The position numbers and the translations under genes are program-made. Positions 39,356 to 46,610 of a DNA stretch of 48,471 nt are shown piece by piece (position 1 is the first letter of the stretch; each line of letters starts with the position of its first letter). The notes beneath the pieces are model-generated. The model was given only the letters and a program-made list of their open reading frames with translations, was not told the origin of the DNA and ran no database searches. This DNA is from Myxococcota bacterium (lineage in GTDB: Bacteria > Myxococcota_A > UBA9160 > JAFDET01), in contig JANQFA010000026.1 in the NCBI GenBank assembly GCA_028278065.1, positions 1 to 48,471 on the forward strand, in the 5' to 3' direction.

Positions 39356-40759
39356 TCAGGTCGCCGCGGGCGACGTCTCGTCCGCGGTGGCCAGCTCCAG
39401 GTCGCGGATCTTCTGGAGCAGGGTCGAGTAGCTCACGTGCAGCAGCCGGGCGGTGCGGCGGCGGTTCCAACCGGTCTGGTCGAGACCGCGTCGCACGGCG
39501 TAGCGCTCGGCCTCGCTGGCGGCCCGGCGTCCGACCTCGAGGAGCGGTACGTGGCCCGCACTCTCCTCCAGCTCCTGGACGATGCGCTCGAGCGTCTCCT
39601 GGGCCTCGCGCGCCGACGAGGCGGGCTCGCGCAGCTCACGCAGCAGGTGGCGCGAATCCTGGAAGGCCACCAGGCGCTTGGCCATGTTCTCGAGCTCGCG
39701 CACGTTTCCCGGAAACGAGTAGTGCTCCAGCACGGAGAGCAGCTGGGCGTCGAGCGACGGGACGGGCTTGGCGTAGAGCGACGCATAGCGGTGCAGGAAG
39801 GCGTCGAGCAGGGGCCGCACCTCGTCGCGACGTGCGCGAAGAGGCGGCACTGCGAACGTCACCACATTGATCCGGTAGTAGAGATCCGCGCGGAAGGTCC
39901 CGTCCTCGATCATCGCTTCCAGGTCGCGGTGAGTCGCGCAGACGACCCGCACGTCCACCTTGCGGTCTTCGTAGCTGCCCAGCCGCGAGAACGTCCCGTC
40001 CTGAAGGACCTGGAGCAGCTTGGCCTGGAGATCGGGCGTCATCTCGCCGATCTCGTCCAGGAAGATCGTTCCACGGTGGGCCATCTCGAAGCGGCCCGGC
40101 TTGCTCTCGTTGGCGCCCGTGAAGGCGCCCTTCTCGTAGCCGAAGAGCTCGCTTTCCAGGAGCGAGTGGGGAAGTGCCGCGCAGTGCACCTTGACGAAGG
40201 GCCGCTTCGCGCGCCGGGATGTCGCGTGGATCTGCCGCGCGACGACCTCCTTGCCGACGCCGGTCTCTCCCTGGACCAGGACCGGGACCTCGGTCACCGC
40301 GATGCGCTCCATCTCGGGGCGCAGCTGGTCGAGGACGCCGCGCCATACGGCCGGCCCCTGGGAGCCCGCGGTCGAGCGGTTGGCCAGCGCCTGGCGCACG
40401 GCCCCGCGGAGATCCTCGTCCTCCACCGGATCGACCAGGCAGCCGCACGCACCCAGGCGCATCGCCTCCACCACCGTCCTGGTGTCGTTCTCGTGAAGCA
40501 GGGCGAGAATGGGAGCTCTGGGAAGCGCCTCGACGAGCGAGCGAAGCCCCGCGAGCCCGTCGCGCGGCGCGAGACCGTTCAGGACGAGGACGGGGTCCTC
40601 GGTCTCCTTCACGCGTCGCAGCACACCCTGGCCGGAACGAACGCCGTATACCGGGTGGCCGAGCTCGAGGAGCGAGCGCGAGAGTCGCTCACGAAGCGCA
40701 TCGTCCCTCTCGACGATGAAGAGCGTCGCCTGGCGATCGGTGTCCGCGCACAGCCTCAA
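39356..40759 (-). CDS. Sigma-54-dependent activator with degenerate receiver domain
   Basis: A 467-residue NtrC-type protein from TTG 40759, with GAGAGG 8 nt upstream. The N-terminal receiver-like domain (residues 10-125) has Asn61 where the phosphorylated Asp belongs (PVLVLNGLAPRDGL), and Asp110 in place of the conserved Lys. The AAA+ domain is intact: Walker A GETGVGKE (164-171), the sigma-54 contact loop GAFTGA (211-216), Walker B TIFLDEIGEM, and a Fis-type helix-turn-helix at the C-terminus (RRTARLLHVSYSTLLQKI). It should open sigma-54 promoters without phosphorylation control, perhaps through a ligand or partner. PEP-CTERM loci often carry such a regulator. Likely targets are the -24/-12 sites at 33413 and 43023. 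Confidence 0.9.
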   Translation of the reverse strand: MRLCADTDRQATLFIVERDDALRERLSRSLLELGHPVYGVRSGQGVLRRVKETEDPVLVLNGLAPRDGLAGLRSLVEALPRAPILALLHENDTRTVVEAMRLGACGCLVDPVEDEDLRGAVRQALANRSTAGSQGPAVWRGVLDQLRPEMERIAVTEVPVLVQGETGVGKEVVARQIHATSRRAKRPFVKVHCAALPHSLLESELFGYEKGAFTGANESKPGRFEMAHRGTIFLDEIGEMTPDLQAKLLQVLQDGTFSRLGSYEDRKVDVRVVCATHRDLEAMIEDGTFRADLYYRINVVTFAVPPLRARRDEVRPLLDAFLHRYASLYAKPVPSLDAQLLSVLEHYSFPGNVRELENMAKRLVAFQDSRHLLRELREPASSAREAQETLERIVQELEESAGHVPLLEVGRRAASEAERYAVRRGLDQTGWNRRRTARLLHVSYSTLLQKIRDLELATADETSPAAT

Positions 40760-40863
40760 ATCAGCAGCCTCTCAGCAAGCACACGGATTCTGCGACGACG
40801 ACGGGCCGCTTGTCCAGCGGAAAGGTGCGCGCGGCGTGGTGGTTCGGGAGAAACCACCAAGGA

Positions 40864-41808
40864 TCAGGGAGATGCGGACGGGCCGGGCACTCCGGCGGCA
40901 AAGCCGGGCAGGAAGAGGTTGAAGTCGCTCGCGTTCACCGCACCGCTGCCGTCCATGTCCGCACCGACCCCGGTGTCGCTGCCGCTGGAGAAGATCGGCA
41001 GGAAGAGGTTGAAGTCGTCGGCGTTGCAGCGCTGCTGGGGATCGTTGTTGAAGTCGCAGTCGCACATGTTCCCGAAGCCGTCGGCGTCGGTGTCGAGCTG
41101 CGAGAAGCCTCCGGCATCGAGCGCGAGCGGGCCATTCGCGGCGGCGATGCAGTTGTCGCAGGCGTCGCCGACGCCGTCGCCGTCCTGGTCTGCCTGGCTC
41201 GCGTTGGAGACGGTCGGGCAGTTGTCGGAGCAGCCCGCGGTCTGCCCGCCGGTGCAGGGATCCAGGCCCGGGTCGTCGGGGATTCCGTCACCGTCGTCTC
41301 CGACGGTGACGTCCGCACCGCTCGCCGTCACGGCGGCGCTGCTCCCGCCGGCCGTGGAAGCACGCCCCGTCGCCCCGAGGACGTAGGTGCCGGGAGTGGC
41401 GTTGCCCGCCGTCGTGAACTGGCACGCGAAGATCGTCCCGTCCGGGAGCACGTTGTTGTTGAAGCCGAGCACGCCCACCCGAAGCACGCCGGTCGCCGGC
41501 TGGCTCTGGACGAGGGACTTGGCTGCGCTGGTCCCGGCACCCACGGATGCATCGATCGCGCAGACCGGCGTTCCCGGGAAGATCGCCGCGTCGTAGGTGA
41601 TGTCGGTGGAGAGCGAGGCCACCTCCTCGCCCGTCCCGCTGAACGAGACGGGGACGTCGAAGGTCCCACCCGCCGCAGTGGTGGCGCCGCCGAGGGAGAT
41701 CTCCGCCGCCCGCACCCCCGAGGCCAGCGTGCACACGGACGCGAGGACGAGGGTTGCCATCCAACCCGCCCGGAACCCTGACCATCTGCTCGGCACCACT
41801 CGTCGCAT
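40864..41808 (-). CDS. Secreted cohesin-like, TSP3 and dockerin-like protein
   Basis: A 314-residue protein from ATG 41808; the longer open frame to 41946 lacks a signal peptide. The signal (about residues 1-35) is followed by a cohesin-like domain (35-160; GGTFDVPVSFSGTGEEVASL and ILGFNNN-like VGVLGFNNNVL). Calcium-binding thrombospondin type 3 repeats (DQDGDGVGDACDNC) occupy about 170-250. The dockerin-like end has two EF-hand-type units (DFNNDPQQRCNADDFNLFLP and DMDGSGAVNASDFNLFLPGF). Cohesin and dockerin normally pair in surface complexes, and having both in one chain would allow chaining or self-assembly. The end module is almost the same as that of the 43730 protein. Confidence 0.8.
   Translation of the reverse strand: MRRVVPSRWSGFRAGWMATLVLASVCTLASGVRAAEISLGGATTAAGGTFDVPVSFSGTGEEVASLSTDITYDAAIFPGTPVCAIDASVGAGTSAAKSLVQSQPATGVLRVGVLGFNNNVLPDGTIFACQFTTAGNATPGTYVLGATGRASTAGGSSAAVTASGADVTVGDDGDGIPDDPGLDPCTGGQTAGCSDNCPTVSNASQADQDGDGVGDACDNCIAAANGPLALDAGGFSQLDTDADGFGNMCDCDFNNDPQQRCNADDFNLFLPIFSSGSDTGVGADMDGSGAVNASDFNLFLPGFAAGVPGPSASP
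41008..41088 (-). repeat. 81-bp near-identical copy in dockerin module (copy 1)
   Basis: The minus-strand sequence here differs at one base in 81 from 45575-45655 on the plus strand. Both encode DCDFNNDPQQRCNADDFN and flanks. The flanking dockerin DNA has diverged more. Confidence 0.9.
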
Positions 41809-41839
41809 CCGCTTGTTCCCCGCAACAGCCGCAGTCCCG

Positions 41840-41845
41840 AGTATA
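41840..41845 (-). promoter_or_regulatory. TATACT -10 element candidate
   Basis: On the minus strand TATACT (5/6 match to TATAAT) lies 32-37 bp before ATG 41808. It shares the nonamer GTATACTCG with the palindrome at 19493. No clear -35 box is visible. Confidence 0.35.
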
Positions 41846-41968
41846 CGGGTGCGACGCCGCGTTCCGCCCTCGAAACCTGCGCCGCCGCGGCCCTCGGCTC
41901 CCCCGCGGGTCGCACCGGCCGGGCGCAGACTCTCGGACTCGACCATCTAGGGAGTAGCCATGGCGCTC

Positions 41969-42017
41969 AGAAGGTGTCAGCCACCGGGACCGGCCGCTGC
42001 GCCGAGAAGGTGTCAGC
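41969..42017. repeat. Two 13-bp direct repeats
   Basis: AGAAGGTGTCAGC occurs at 41969-41981 and 42005-42017, 36 bp apart, just before ATG 42049. The first copy continues as CACC, giving a small GGTG/CACC inverted repeat. It resembles fragments of REP-type elements but is too short to assign. Confidence 0.5.
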
Positions 42018-42048
42018 GGCCGCGGGCCCGGGCTAGACTCGGCTGTCC

Positions 42049-42879
42049 ATGTATCCGACCTTGCTGCGCTTCTCCCTTCCGATCTGCCTTCTCGTGCTGG
42101 CTGCGGCGCCCGCGACGGCCCAGACTCCGGCGGACTACACCTTCCAGGGTCGCGTCGAGGCCGCCGACGCCCCGGGCCCGCTCGACGTCGAGGTCTGGCT
42201 CCTGCCGAGCGATCCCCGGGCACCGGCGGTCTACGCCGAGCGGCACCAGCTGGAGGCCCCGGACGGCGTCTTCAACCTGCGCCTCGGCGCCGGTGAGCCC
42301 ATCGAGGGGCAGCTCGACGCCCTGGAGCCGCGGCCCTTGGGGGCCGAGACGGCCGAGTTCTGGGTCGGAGATACGCTGGTGGCCTCCCGAAGCCTGGCGG
42401 ATGCCCGCCCGTCGGGCGTGGTCCCGACCGCCGACGCGGGAACGGCCGATCTGCGCGTCTTCGACGGCGACGGCGCCGAGCTGGGGCGCTACGCGGGAGA
42501 GGAGATCCACGGCGCGAGCCGTCTGCTGGCCCACCGCAGCGACCTGGGTCTCACCCTCGTCATCCACGCCGAGAGCGGCGACCTCGATGCCCCCGACATC
42601 GCCGTCCTCTACGACGAGCCCGGCTGTGTCGGGCGCTCCTTCGTCGCCCGGCGCTGGAAGGGAACCGTCTTCGCGCGCACCGACGAGGGATTCCTGACCG
42701 GGACGGCGACCGCCGTGCTCCCTCCCCGACTCGTGCAATCCCGACGCGACCAGGCAGACGGGCGCTGCACGGATCGGGTCGAGTGGGTCGAAGACGTGGT
42801 GCCGGTCACGGCCCTGGCAGAGATCGACCTGGACCTGCCCTTTGCACTGCCCGTGCACGTCGGTGTCGTCGGTCGGTGA
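42049..42879 (+). CDS. Exported protein of unknown function
   Basis: A 276-residue protein from ATG 42049. A signal peptide covers residues 1-24 (FSLPICLLVLAAAPATA, cleaved before QTPADYTFQ). The mature N-terminus (about 25-110) resembles a collagen-binding/transthyretin-like beta-domain (YTFQGRVEAADAPGPLDVEVWLL, FNLRLGAGEPIEGQLDAL). The second half has ADLRVFDGDGAELGRYAGEEI and two Cys (EPGCVGRSF, DGRCTDRVE) likely to form a disulfide. I do not recognise the family. It is probably periplasmic or extracellular. Confidence 0.65.
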   Translation: MYPTLLRFSLPICLLVLAAAPATAQTPADYTFQGRVEAADAPGPLDVEVWLLPSDPRAPAVYAERHQLEAPDGVFNLRLGAGEPIEGQLDALEPRPLGAETAEFWVGDTLVASRSLADARPSGVVPTADAGTADLRVFDGDGAELGRYAGEEIHGASRLLAHRSDLGLTLVIHAESGDLDAPDIAVLYDEPGCVGRSFVARRWKGTVFARTDEGFLTGTATAVLPPRLVQSRRDQADGRCTDRVEWVEDVVPVTALAEIDLDLPFALPVHVGVVGR

Positions 42880-43022
42880 GGGTGAACGCGTCTGGTGAGG
42901 CAGGCGCATTCCCTGGGATGGTAAGCCACTTCCACCCGTCGCCCGCCGCGCGGGCGCGTCTGCGGGGAGGATTCCGCGTGACCACGCGCTCCGCTTCCTG
43001 TGATCTTGCCGATCGGCGTGCA

Positions 43023-43038
43023 CGGCACTGGGCTTGCA
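43023..43038 (+). promoter_or_regulatory. Sigma-54 (-24/-12) promoter candidate
   Basis: CGGCACTGGGCTTGCA matches TGGCACR-N4-TTGCW at 10 of 12 defined bases, including GG (43024-43025), N10, GC (43036-43037). The start point would be near 43049, only about 4 nt before ATG 43053, so the first gene would be nearly leaderless. No ribosome-binding site is visible there, which is consistent. It closely resembles the site at 33413. Confidence 0.55.
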
Positions 43039-43052
43039 ACAGCCGCGGCCCC

Positions 43053-43628
43053 ATGTGGGAGCGTCGCAAGCCCTGGCTCCGTCCGCTGTTCCTCGTCCTG
43101 GCGGGCGCGGTGGCCCTCGGAACGGGCTGTGCGACCACCTCTCCGGAGCCGGCCGAGCCCGCGCCGACGCCCGAAGCCGGCGTGGTGTCCGACGAGACCG
43201 CCGCGCAGATCCTCGCCGAAGAGGAGCCCCAGGACCGGAGCGACGTCCGCGTCGGCTGGGGCATCTATCTGTTCGACATGCAGCGCGAGCCCAATCGCAC
43301 CACGACCCGCGTCCTCGACCTCTGGATCCTGCGTTTGCTGGAGGTGGGCTCGGGCACAAACCCCGACTACTCGGCGTTCGGTCTCCTCGAGGGCCCGCTG
43401 TTCAAGATCTTCGCGCGCCGCAAGGACGGCGTGACCCGCGAGCTCCGCTTCGCCGACTTCCGGATCCTGGCCCTGTACCGCGGCAAGCGGCAGTCGGAAG
43501 ATCAGTCGGAGTGGCACGTCCTCAAGCTGCCTTTCATCGGCTCCCTGCTGAGCCGGGAGGAGATCGGGAACGAGCACAAGTGGACGTTCCTGTACCTGGT
43601 CCGCGTCAACATTCCCCAGGAGGAATGA
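43053..43628 (+). CDS. Lipoprotein of unknown function
   Basis: A 191-residue protein from ATG 43053. The lipoprotein signal ends in ALGTGC (Cys26), and the arginine-rich start MWERRKPWLR fits a Sec signal. A Pro/Glu linker runs to about residue 62. The folded part has VGWGIYLFDMQREPNRTTTR, VLDLWILRLLEVGSG and KIFARRKDGVTRELRFADF, apparently mixed beta and alpha. I do not recognise the family. No Shine-Dalgarno sequence precedes the start, and a -24/-12 site lies just upstream. The dockerin-type gene 101 bp downstream may share the transcript. Confidence 0.65.
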   Translation: MWERRKPWLRPLFLVLAGAVALGTGCATTSPEPAEPAPTPEAGVVSDETAAQILAEEEPQDRSDVRVGWGIYLFDMQREPNRTTTRVLDLWILRLLEVGSGTNPDYSAFGLLEGPLFKIFARRKDGVTRELRFADFRILALYRGKRQSEDQSEWHVLKLPFIGSLLSREEIGNEHKWTFLYLVRVNIPQEE

Positions 43629-43729
43629 GGGCCCGGAACCACGAGGTGCCGGACGGTGTCCATCCGGTCGGCGCCTCGGCCGCCGTTGCTGCAGACGCTG
43701 CCATGAGCCGACGCCGAAGGAGAATGCTG

Positions 43730-45787
43730 GTGCCGCTGTCGTCCCCCCTCCGCTCTCGAGTCCACCTCGCGACCTGCTTCGCGCTCCTCCTGCCTCTCGC
43801 CGCCGACCCGGCTCGCGCAACCGAGGCCGGAGAGCTCTGCGACGGTGGCGTGCTCGTCGATCCCTGCATCATCAGCGGCAACCTCGATGTCGAGGACTTC
43901 TCGCTGCTCGATTTCGAAGGCGCCGAGGTGATCCTGAGCGGCACCCTCGACGTGGATTCGGGCTCGATGGACATCAACGCGGGACGCTTCGAGATCACGT
44001 CGTCGGGCCAGATCAAGGGCGTGGGGGGCACCAGCGACGTGGGCGGCCAGATCGTGATGACGATCACCGGCGACGTGGTGATCGACGGGACGGCTGGCAG
44101 CGGCGCGGTCTTCATCACCGGCAAAGACGGCGGCACCCTCGACATCACGGCCGGCGGATCGATCACCGGCTCCGGCAAGGTCAACGCCGAGGCGACGCCC
44201 GTCGACGGCTTCGGCGGAGAGATCGCGCTCACCGCGGCCAGCATCAACTACACCGGCGAGCTGACATCGGCCGGGGGCGCCGGCGCCTTCGGCCTCGGCG
44301 GTGTGGTGGAGATCGCGGCCACGACGGGACCCGTCATCCTCGCCGAGGTGGACGTGCGTGGCGGCGAGGGCGGCATCTTCGACGTCTTCCAGGGGACCTC
44401 CGTGGAGCTCGGCACCGTCATCGGCCGCGGGGTGGGCACGGACGGCTTCGGATCCGACGTGAGCCTGAGCTCGAGCGGGACCGTGACCTGGGACCTGATC
44501 GACCTCGACAGCGGCGGCGCCGACGGCGGGTCCCTGGGCGTATTCGCCGATGGCATCGTCACCGTGGGAGACGTCGAGGCGAGCGGAGGCGGGGACTCCG
44601 GCCTGGCGGGCGCGATCACGGTCACGACCACCAACGCGGCCGACATCGTGCTTCCGGCCTCGGCCGAGATCCTCGCGCGCGGCGCGAACAACCTCCTGAG
44701 CGGCGGCGACGGCGGGACGCTCGACCTGTCGGCCGGCTCGCCCGCCAGTCCGGGCAACGTCACCGTGGCCGGCTCCGTCGAGCTCCTCGGCCGCGGCGCC
44801 AACGGCTGCGGTGGGACGTTCTTCGTCGCAGGCGGCGACATCACGCTCTCCGGGAGCATCGCGATGTCCGGCTCCAGCTTCACCAGCTGCGGTGGACTCG
44901 CCGACGTGGACGCGACGGGCGTTCTCGACATCTCGGGAGAGATCGATGCGGACCACGGTGACTCCTCCCCCGCCAACCTGGACCTGTACGGCATCGGGGG
45001 CCTGGATCTCACCGGTACGGTCCACGCCGATGCGAAGGGCAACGACACGACTGCCGGCGACGTCGTGCTGCGTTCCGACGGGCTGCTCCAGCTGATGGCG
45101 GGCAGCTCGGCGACTGCGAACGGCGCGAACCCCAGCACCGGATCCGGAGGGGGCGTCGTGCTCGAGGGTTGCCGGGTCGACGTCGCCAGCGGCGTCGCCG
45201 TGGAGGCGGAAGACGGGTTCGGAGACGTGGTCGTCCGGACGCGCGGCTCGGTCCAGTCGACGCTTGCGGGGGCCTTCCTGGCCGGTCCCGAAGGGATCGG
45301 GATCGCCCTGCGCCACCGGGATCCGGAGACGCCCCCGGACACGACCGGCGCGAGCTTCAGCCCCACGGAGACCGTGACCCACGACCCGACCCTCCTCGAG
45401 TGCGACTCCGACGAGGACACGGTCGGCGACGACACCGACAACTGCCTGCTCACGCCCAACCCGACCCAGGACGACGCGGACTTCGACGGTCAGGGAGACG
45501 TCTGCGACAACTGCCTGCTGGCCGCCAACGGCCCGCTCATCCCCGATGCGGGAGGCAACGTCCAGCTCGACGTCGACGGCGACGGCTTCGGGAACATGTG
45601 CGACTGCGACTTCAACAACGATCCCCAGCAGCGCTGCAACGCCGACGACTTCAACATCTTCCTGCCGGAGTTCTCGAGCGGAAGCGACAGCGGAATCGGC
45701 ACGGACATGGATGGAAGCGGCGCGGTGAACGCGAGCGACTTCAACATCTTCCTGCCGGGCTTCGCCGCCGGCGTTCCGGGCCCCTAG
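43730..45787 (+). CDS. Secreted beta-helix protein with TSP3 and dockerin-like C-terminus
   Basis: A 685-residue protein. GTG 43730 is chosen because AAGGAG lies 7 nt upstream; ATG 43724 and 43703 are alternatives. A signal peptide (HLATCFALLLPLAADPARA) is followed by about 500 residues of short beta-strand repeats rich in Gly, Asp, Ser and Thr (GEIALTAASINYTGEL, GGTLDLSAGSPASPGNVTV), typical of a right-handed beta-helix surface protein or adhesin. Near the end are TSP3-like calcium sites (DSDEDTVGDDTDNC, DFDGQGDVCDNC) and a dockerin-like pair (DFNNDPQQRCNADDFNIFLP, DMDGSGAVNASDFNIFLPGF). The last module nearly repeats that of 40864-41808. It probably binds a cohesin-like partner on the surface. 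Confidence 0.8.
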   Translation: MPLSSPLRSRVHLATCFALLLPLAADPARATEAGELCDGGVLVDPCIISGNLDVEDFSLLDFEGAEVILSGTLDVDSGSMDINAGRFEITSSGQIKGVGGTSDVGGQIVMTITGDVVIDGTAGSGAVFITGKDGGTLDITAGGSITGSGKVNAEATPVDGFGGEIALTAASINYTGELTSAGGAGAFGLGGVVEIAATTGPVILAEVDVRGGEGGIFDVFQGTSVELGTVIGRGVGTDGFGSDVSLSSSGTVTWDLIDLDSGGADGGSLGVFADGIVTVGDVEASGGGDSGLAGAITVTTTNAADIVLPASAEILARGANNLLSGGDGGTLDLSAGSPASPGNVTVAGSVELLGRGANGCGGTFFVAGGDITLSGSIAMSGSSFTSCGGLADVDATGVLDISGEIDADHGDSSPANLDLYGIGGLDLTGTVHADAKGNDTTAGDVVLRSDGLLQLMAGSSATANGANPSTGSGGGVVLEGCRVDVASGVAVEAEDGFGDVVVRTRGSVQSTLAGAFLAGPEGIGIALRHRDPETPPDTTGASFSPTETVTHDPTLLECDSDEDTVGDDTDNCLLTPNPTQDDADFDGQGDVCDNCLLAANGPLIPDAGGNVQLDVDGDGFGNMCDCDFNNDPQQRCNADDFNIFLPEFSSGSDSGIGTDMDGSGAVNASDFNIFLPGFAAGVPGP
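45575..45655 (+). repeat. 81-bp near-identical copy in dockerin module (copy 2)
   Basis: Plus-strand partner of 41008-41088, in inverted orientation about 4.5 kb away, with one mismatch in 81 bp. It lies within the dockerin-like coding sequence. Confidence 0.9.
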
Positions 45788-45789
45788 CT

Positions 45790-45813
45790 CGCGAGGGAAC
45801 GACGTCCCTCGCG
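45790..45813. terminator. Stem-loop terminator between convergent genes
   Basis: CGCGAGGGA and TCCCTCGCG form a 9-bp perfect stem around ACGACG, 3 bp after the stop of the beta-helix gene and 31 bp from the opposite stop. It has no T-run, so factor-assisted or weak bidirectional termination is more likely than a classic intrinsic terminator. Confidence 0.5.
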
Positions 45814-45844
45814 GACACGCGTCAGAGGCCGAGCGCCGAGACCA

Positions 45845-46519
45845 TCACGGCAGAGCGAAGCTGAACAGGAAGACCTCGCTCGAGCCGCCCCACCCGACCC
45901 GCAGCGCGACCCGTCCGGGAGTGCCCGCCGGGAGCTCGATGCCGGAGAGCACCGTGTAGACGATGATCTGTCCCCGATCCGTGTGGGGGACGAGATCGCC
46001 GAGGTCGGGACGGATCGTGAGGAACTTGGAGGTGTCTTCGACGATGGTCCAGGGCTCGAAGGCCTGGCCCAGCTCCGCCTCGGTGAGAGCCGAGTAGCGC
46101 TTCCCTCGCGTGATGAAGTCCCTGACCTCTCTCAGCGTCGGTCCGCCGAGGACACCCGGCTGCCTCTCGACGAGGAAGTAGAAGACGTAGCCCGCGGGCG
46201 CCGCCGAATGGCGCTGCGCGGCGAGGCCCGGAACCACGGGCCCGATGTCGAGAAGCGACACTCGGGACAGGACACCCTCCACCGTGGCGAGCCTGGCCGC
46301 GGTGTCCGAAGCGGGGACGATGCCCTCGTCGTCCTCGACGAAGCCCCCTTCGGCCTGTGCGGGCGGCGAGGCGGAAGCCTCGGCCTCCTTCGCACCGGCT
46401 TGCGCCTCGTCGGCCGCCGACGCCCCGTCCTGCCCCGGGAGGCCCTGGGGCTCCTCGGCGTCCGCCGGAGGGGCACCCATCCAGAGCAATGCAGCGACGA
46501 GGACAGCGAAGCGAATCAT
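45845..46519 (-). CDS. Exported protein of unknown function
   Basis: A 224-residue protein from ATG 46519. Signal peptide residues 1-21 (FAVLVAALLWMGAPPADA) precede an Ala/Glu-rich low-complexity linker to about residue 70. The folded portion includes LSRVSLLDIGPVVPGLAAQR, YVFYFLVERQPGVLGGPTL, and FEPWTIVEDTSKFLTIRPDL, ending in VALRVGWGGSSEVFLFSFAL, mostly beta. There are no cysteines in the mature chain. I do not recognise the family. Confidence 0.6.
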   Translation of the reverse strand: MIRFAVLVAALLWMGAPPADAEEPQGLPGQDGASAADEAQAGAKEAEASASPPAQAEGGFVEDDEGIVPASDTAARLATVEGVLSRVSLLDIGPVVPGLAAQRHSAAPAGYVFYFLVERQPGVLGGPTLREVRDFITRGKRYSALTEAELGQAFEPWTIVEDTSKFLTIRPDLGDLVPHTDRGQIIVYTVLSGIELPAGTPGRVALRVGWGGSSEVFLFSFALP

Positions 46520-46610
46520 GACTCAGACGTCGGCGGGTGACGCCCTGCCCTTGAGCCGACAGGTCGAGCCAGCGAGGCTCAACGCCTCCCCCCAAGCCCG
46601 CCGATCTTAC

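Noticed and set aside
43513-43530. TGGCAC sequence inside the 43053 gene
   Set aside because: The spacing to the next GC is 11 bp and it lies in coding sequence far from a start.
46552-46583. Inverted repeat TTGAGCC/GGCTCAA between two minus-strand genes
   Set aside because: The loop is 18 nt and there is no T-run. It is too weak to call a terminator.
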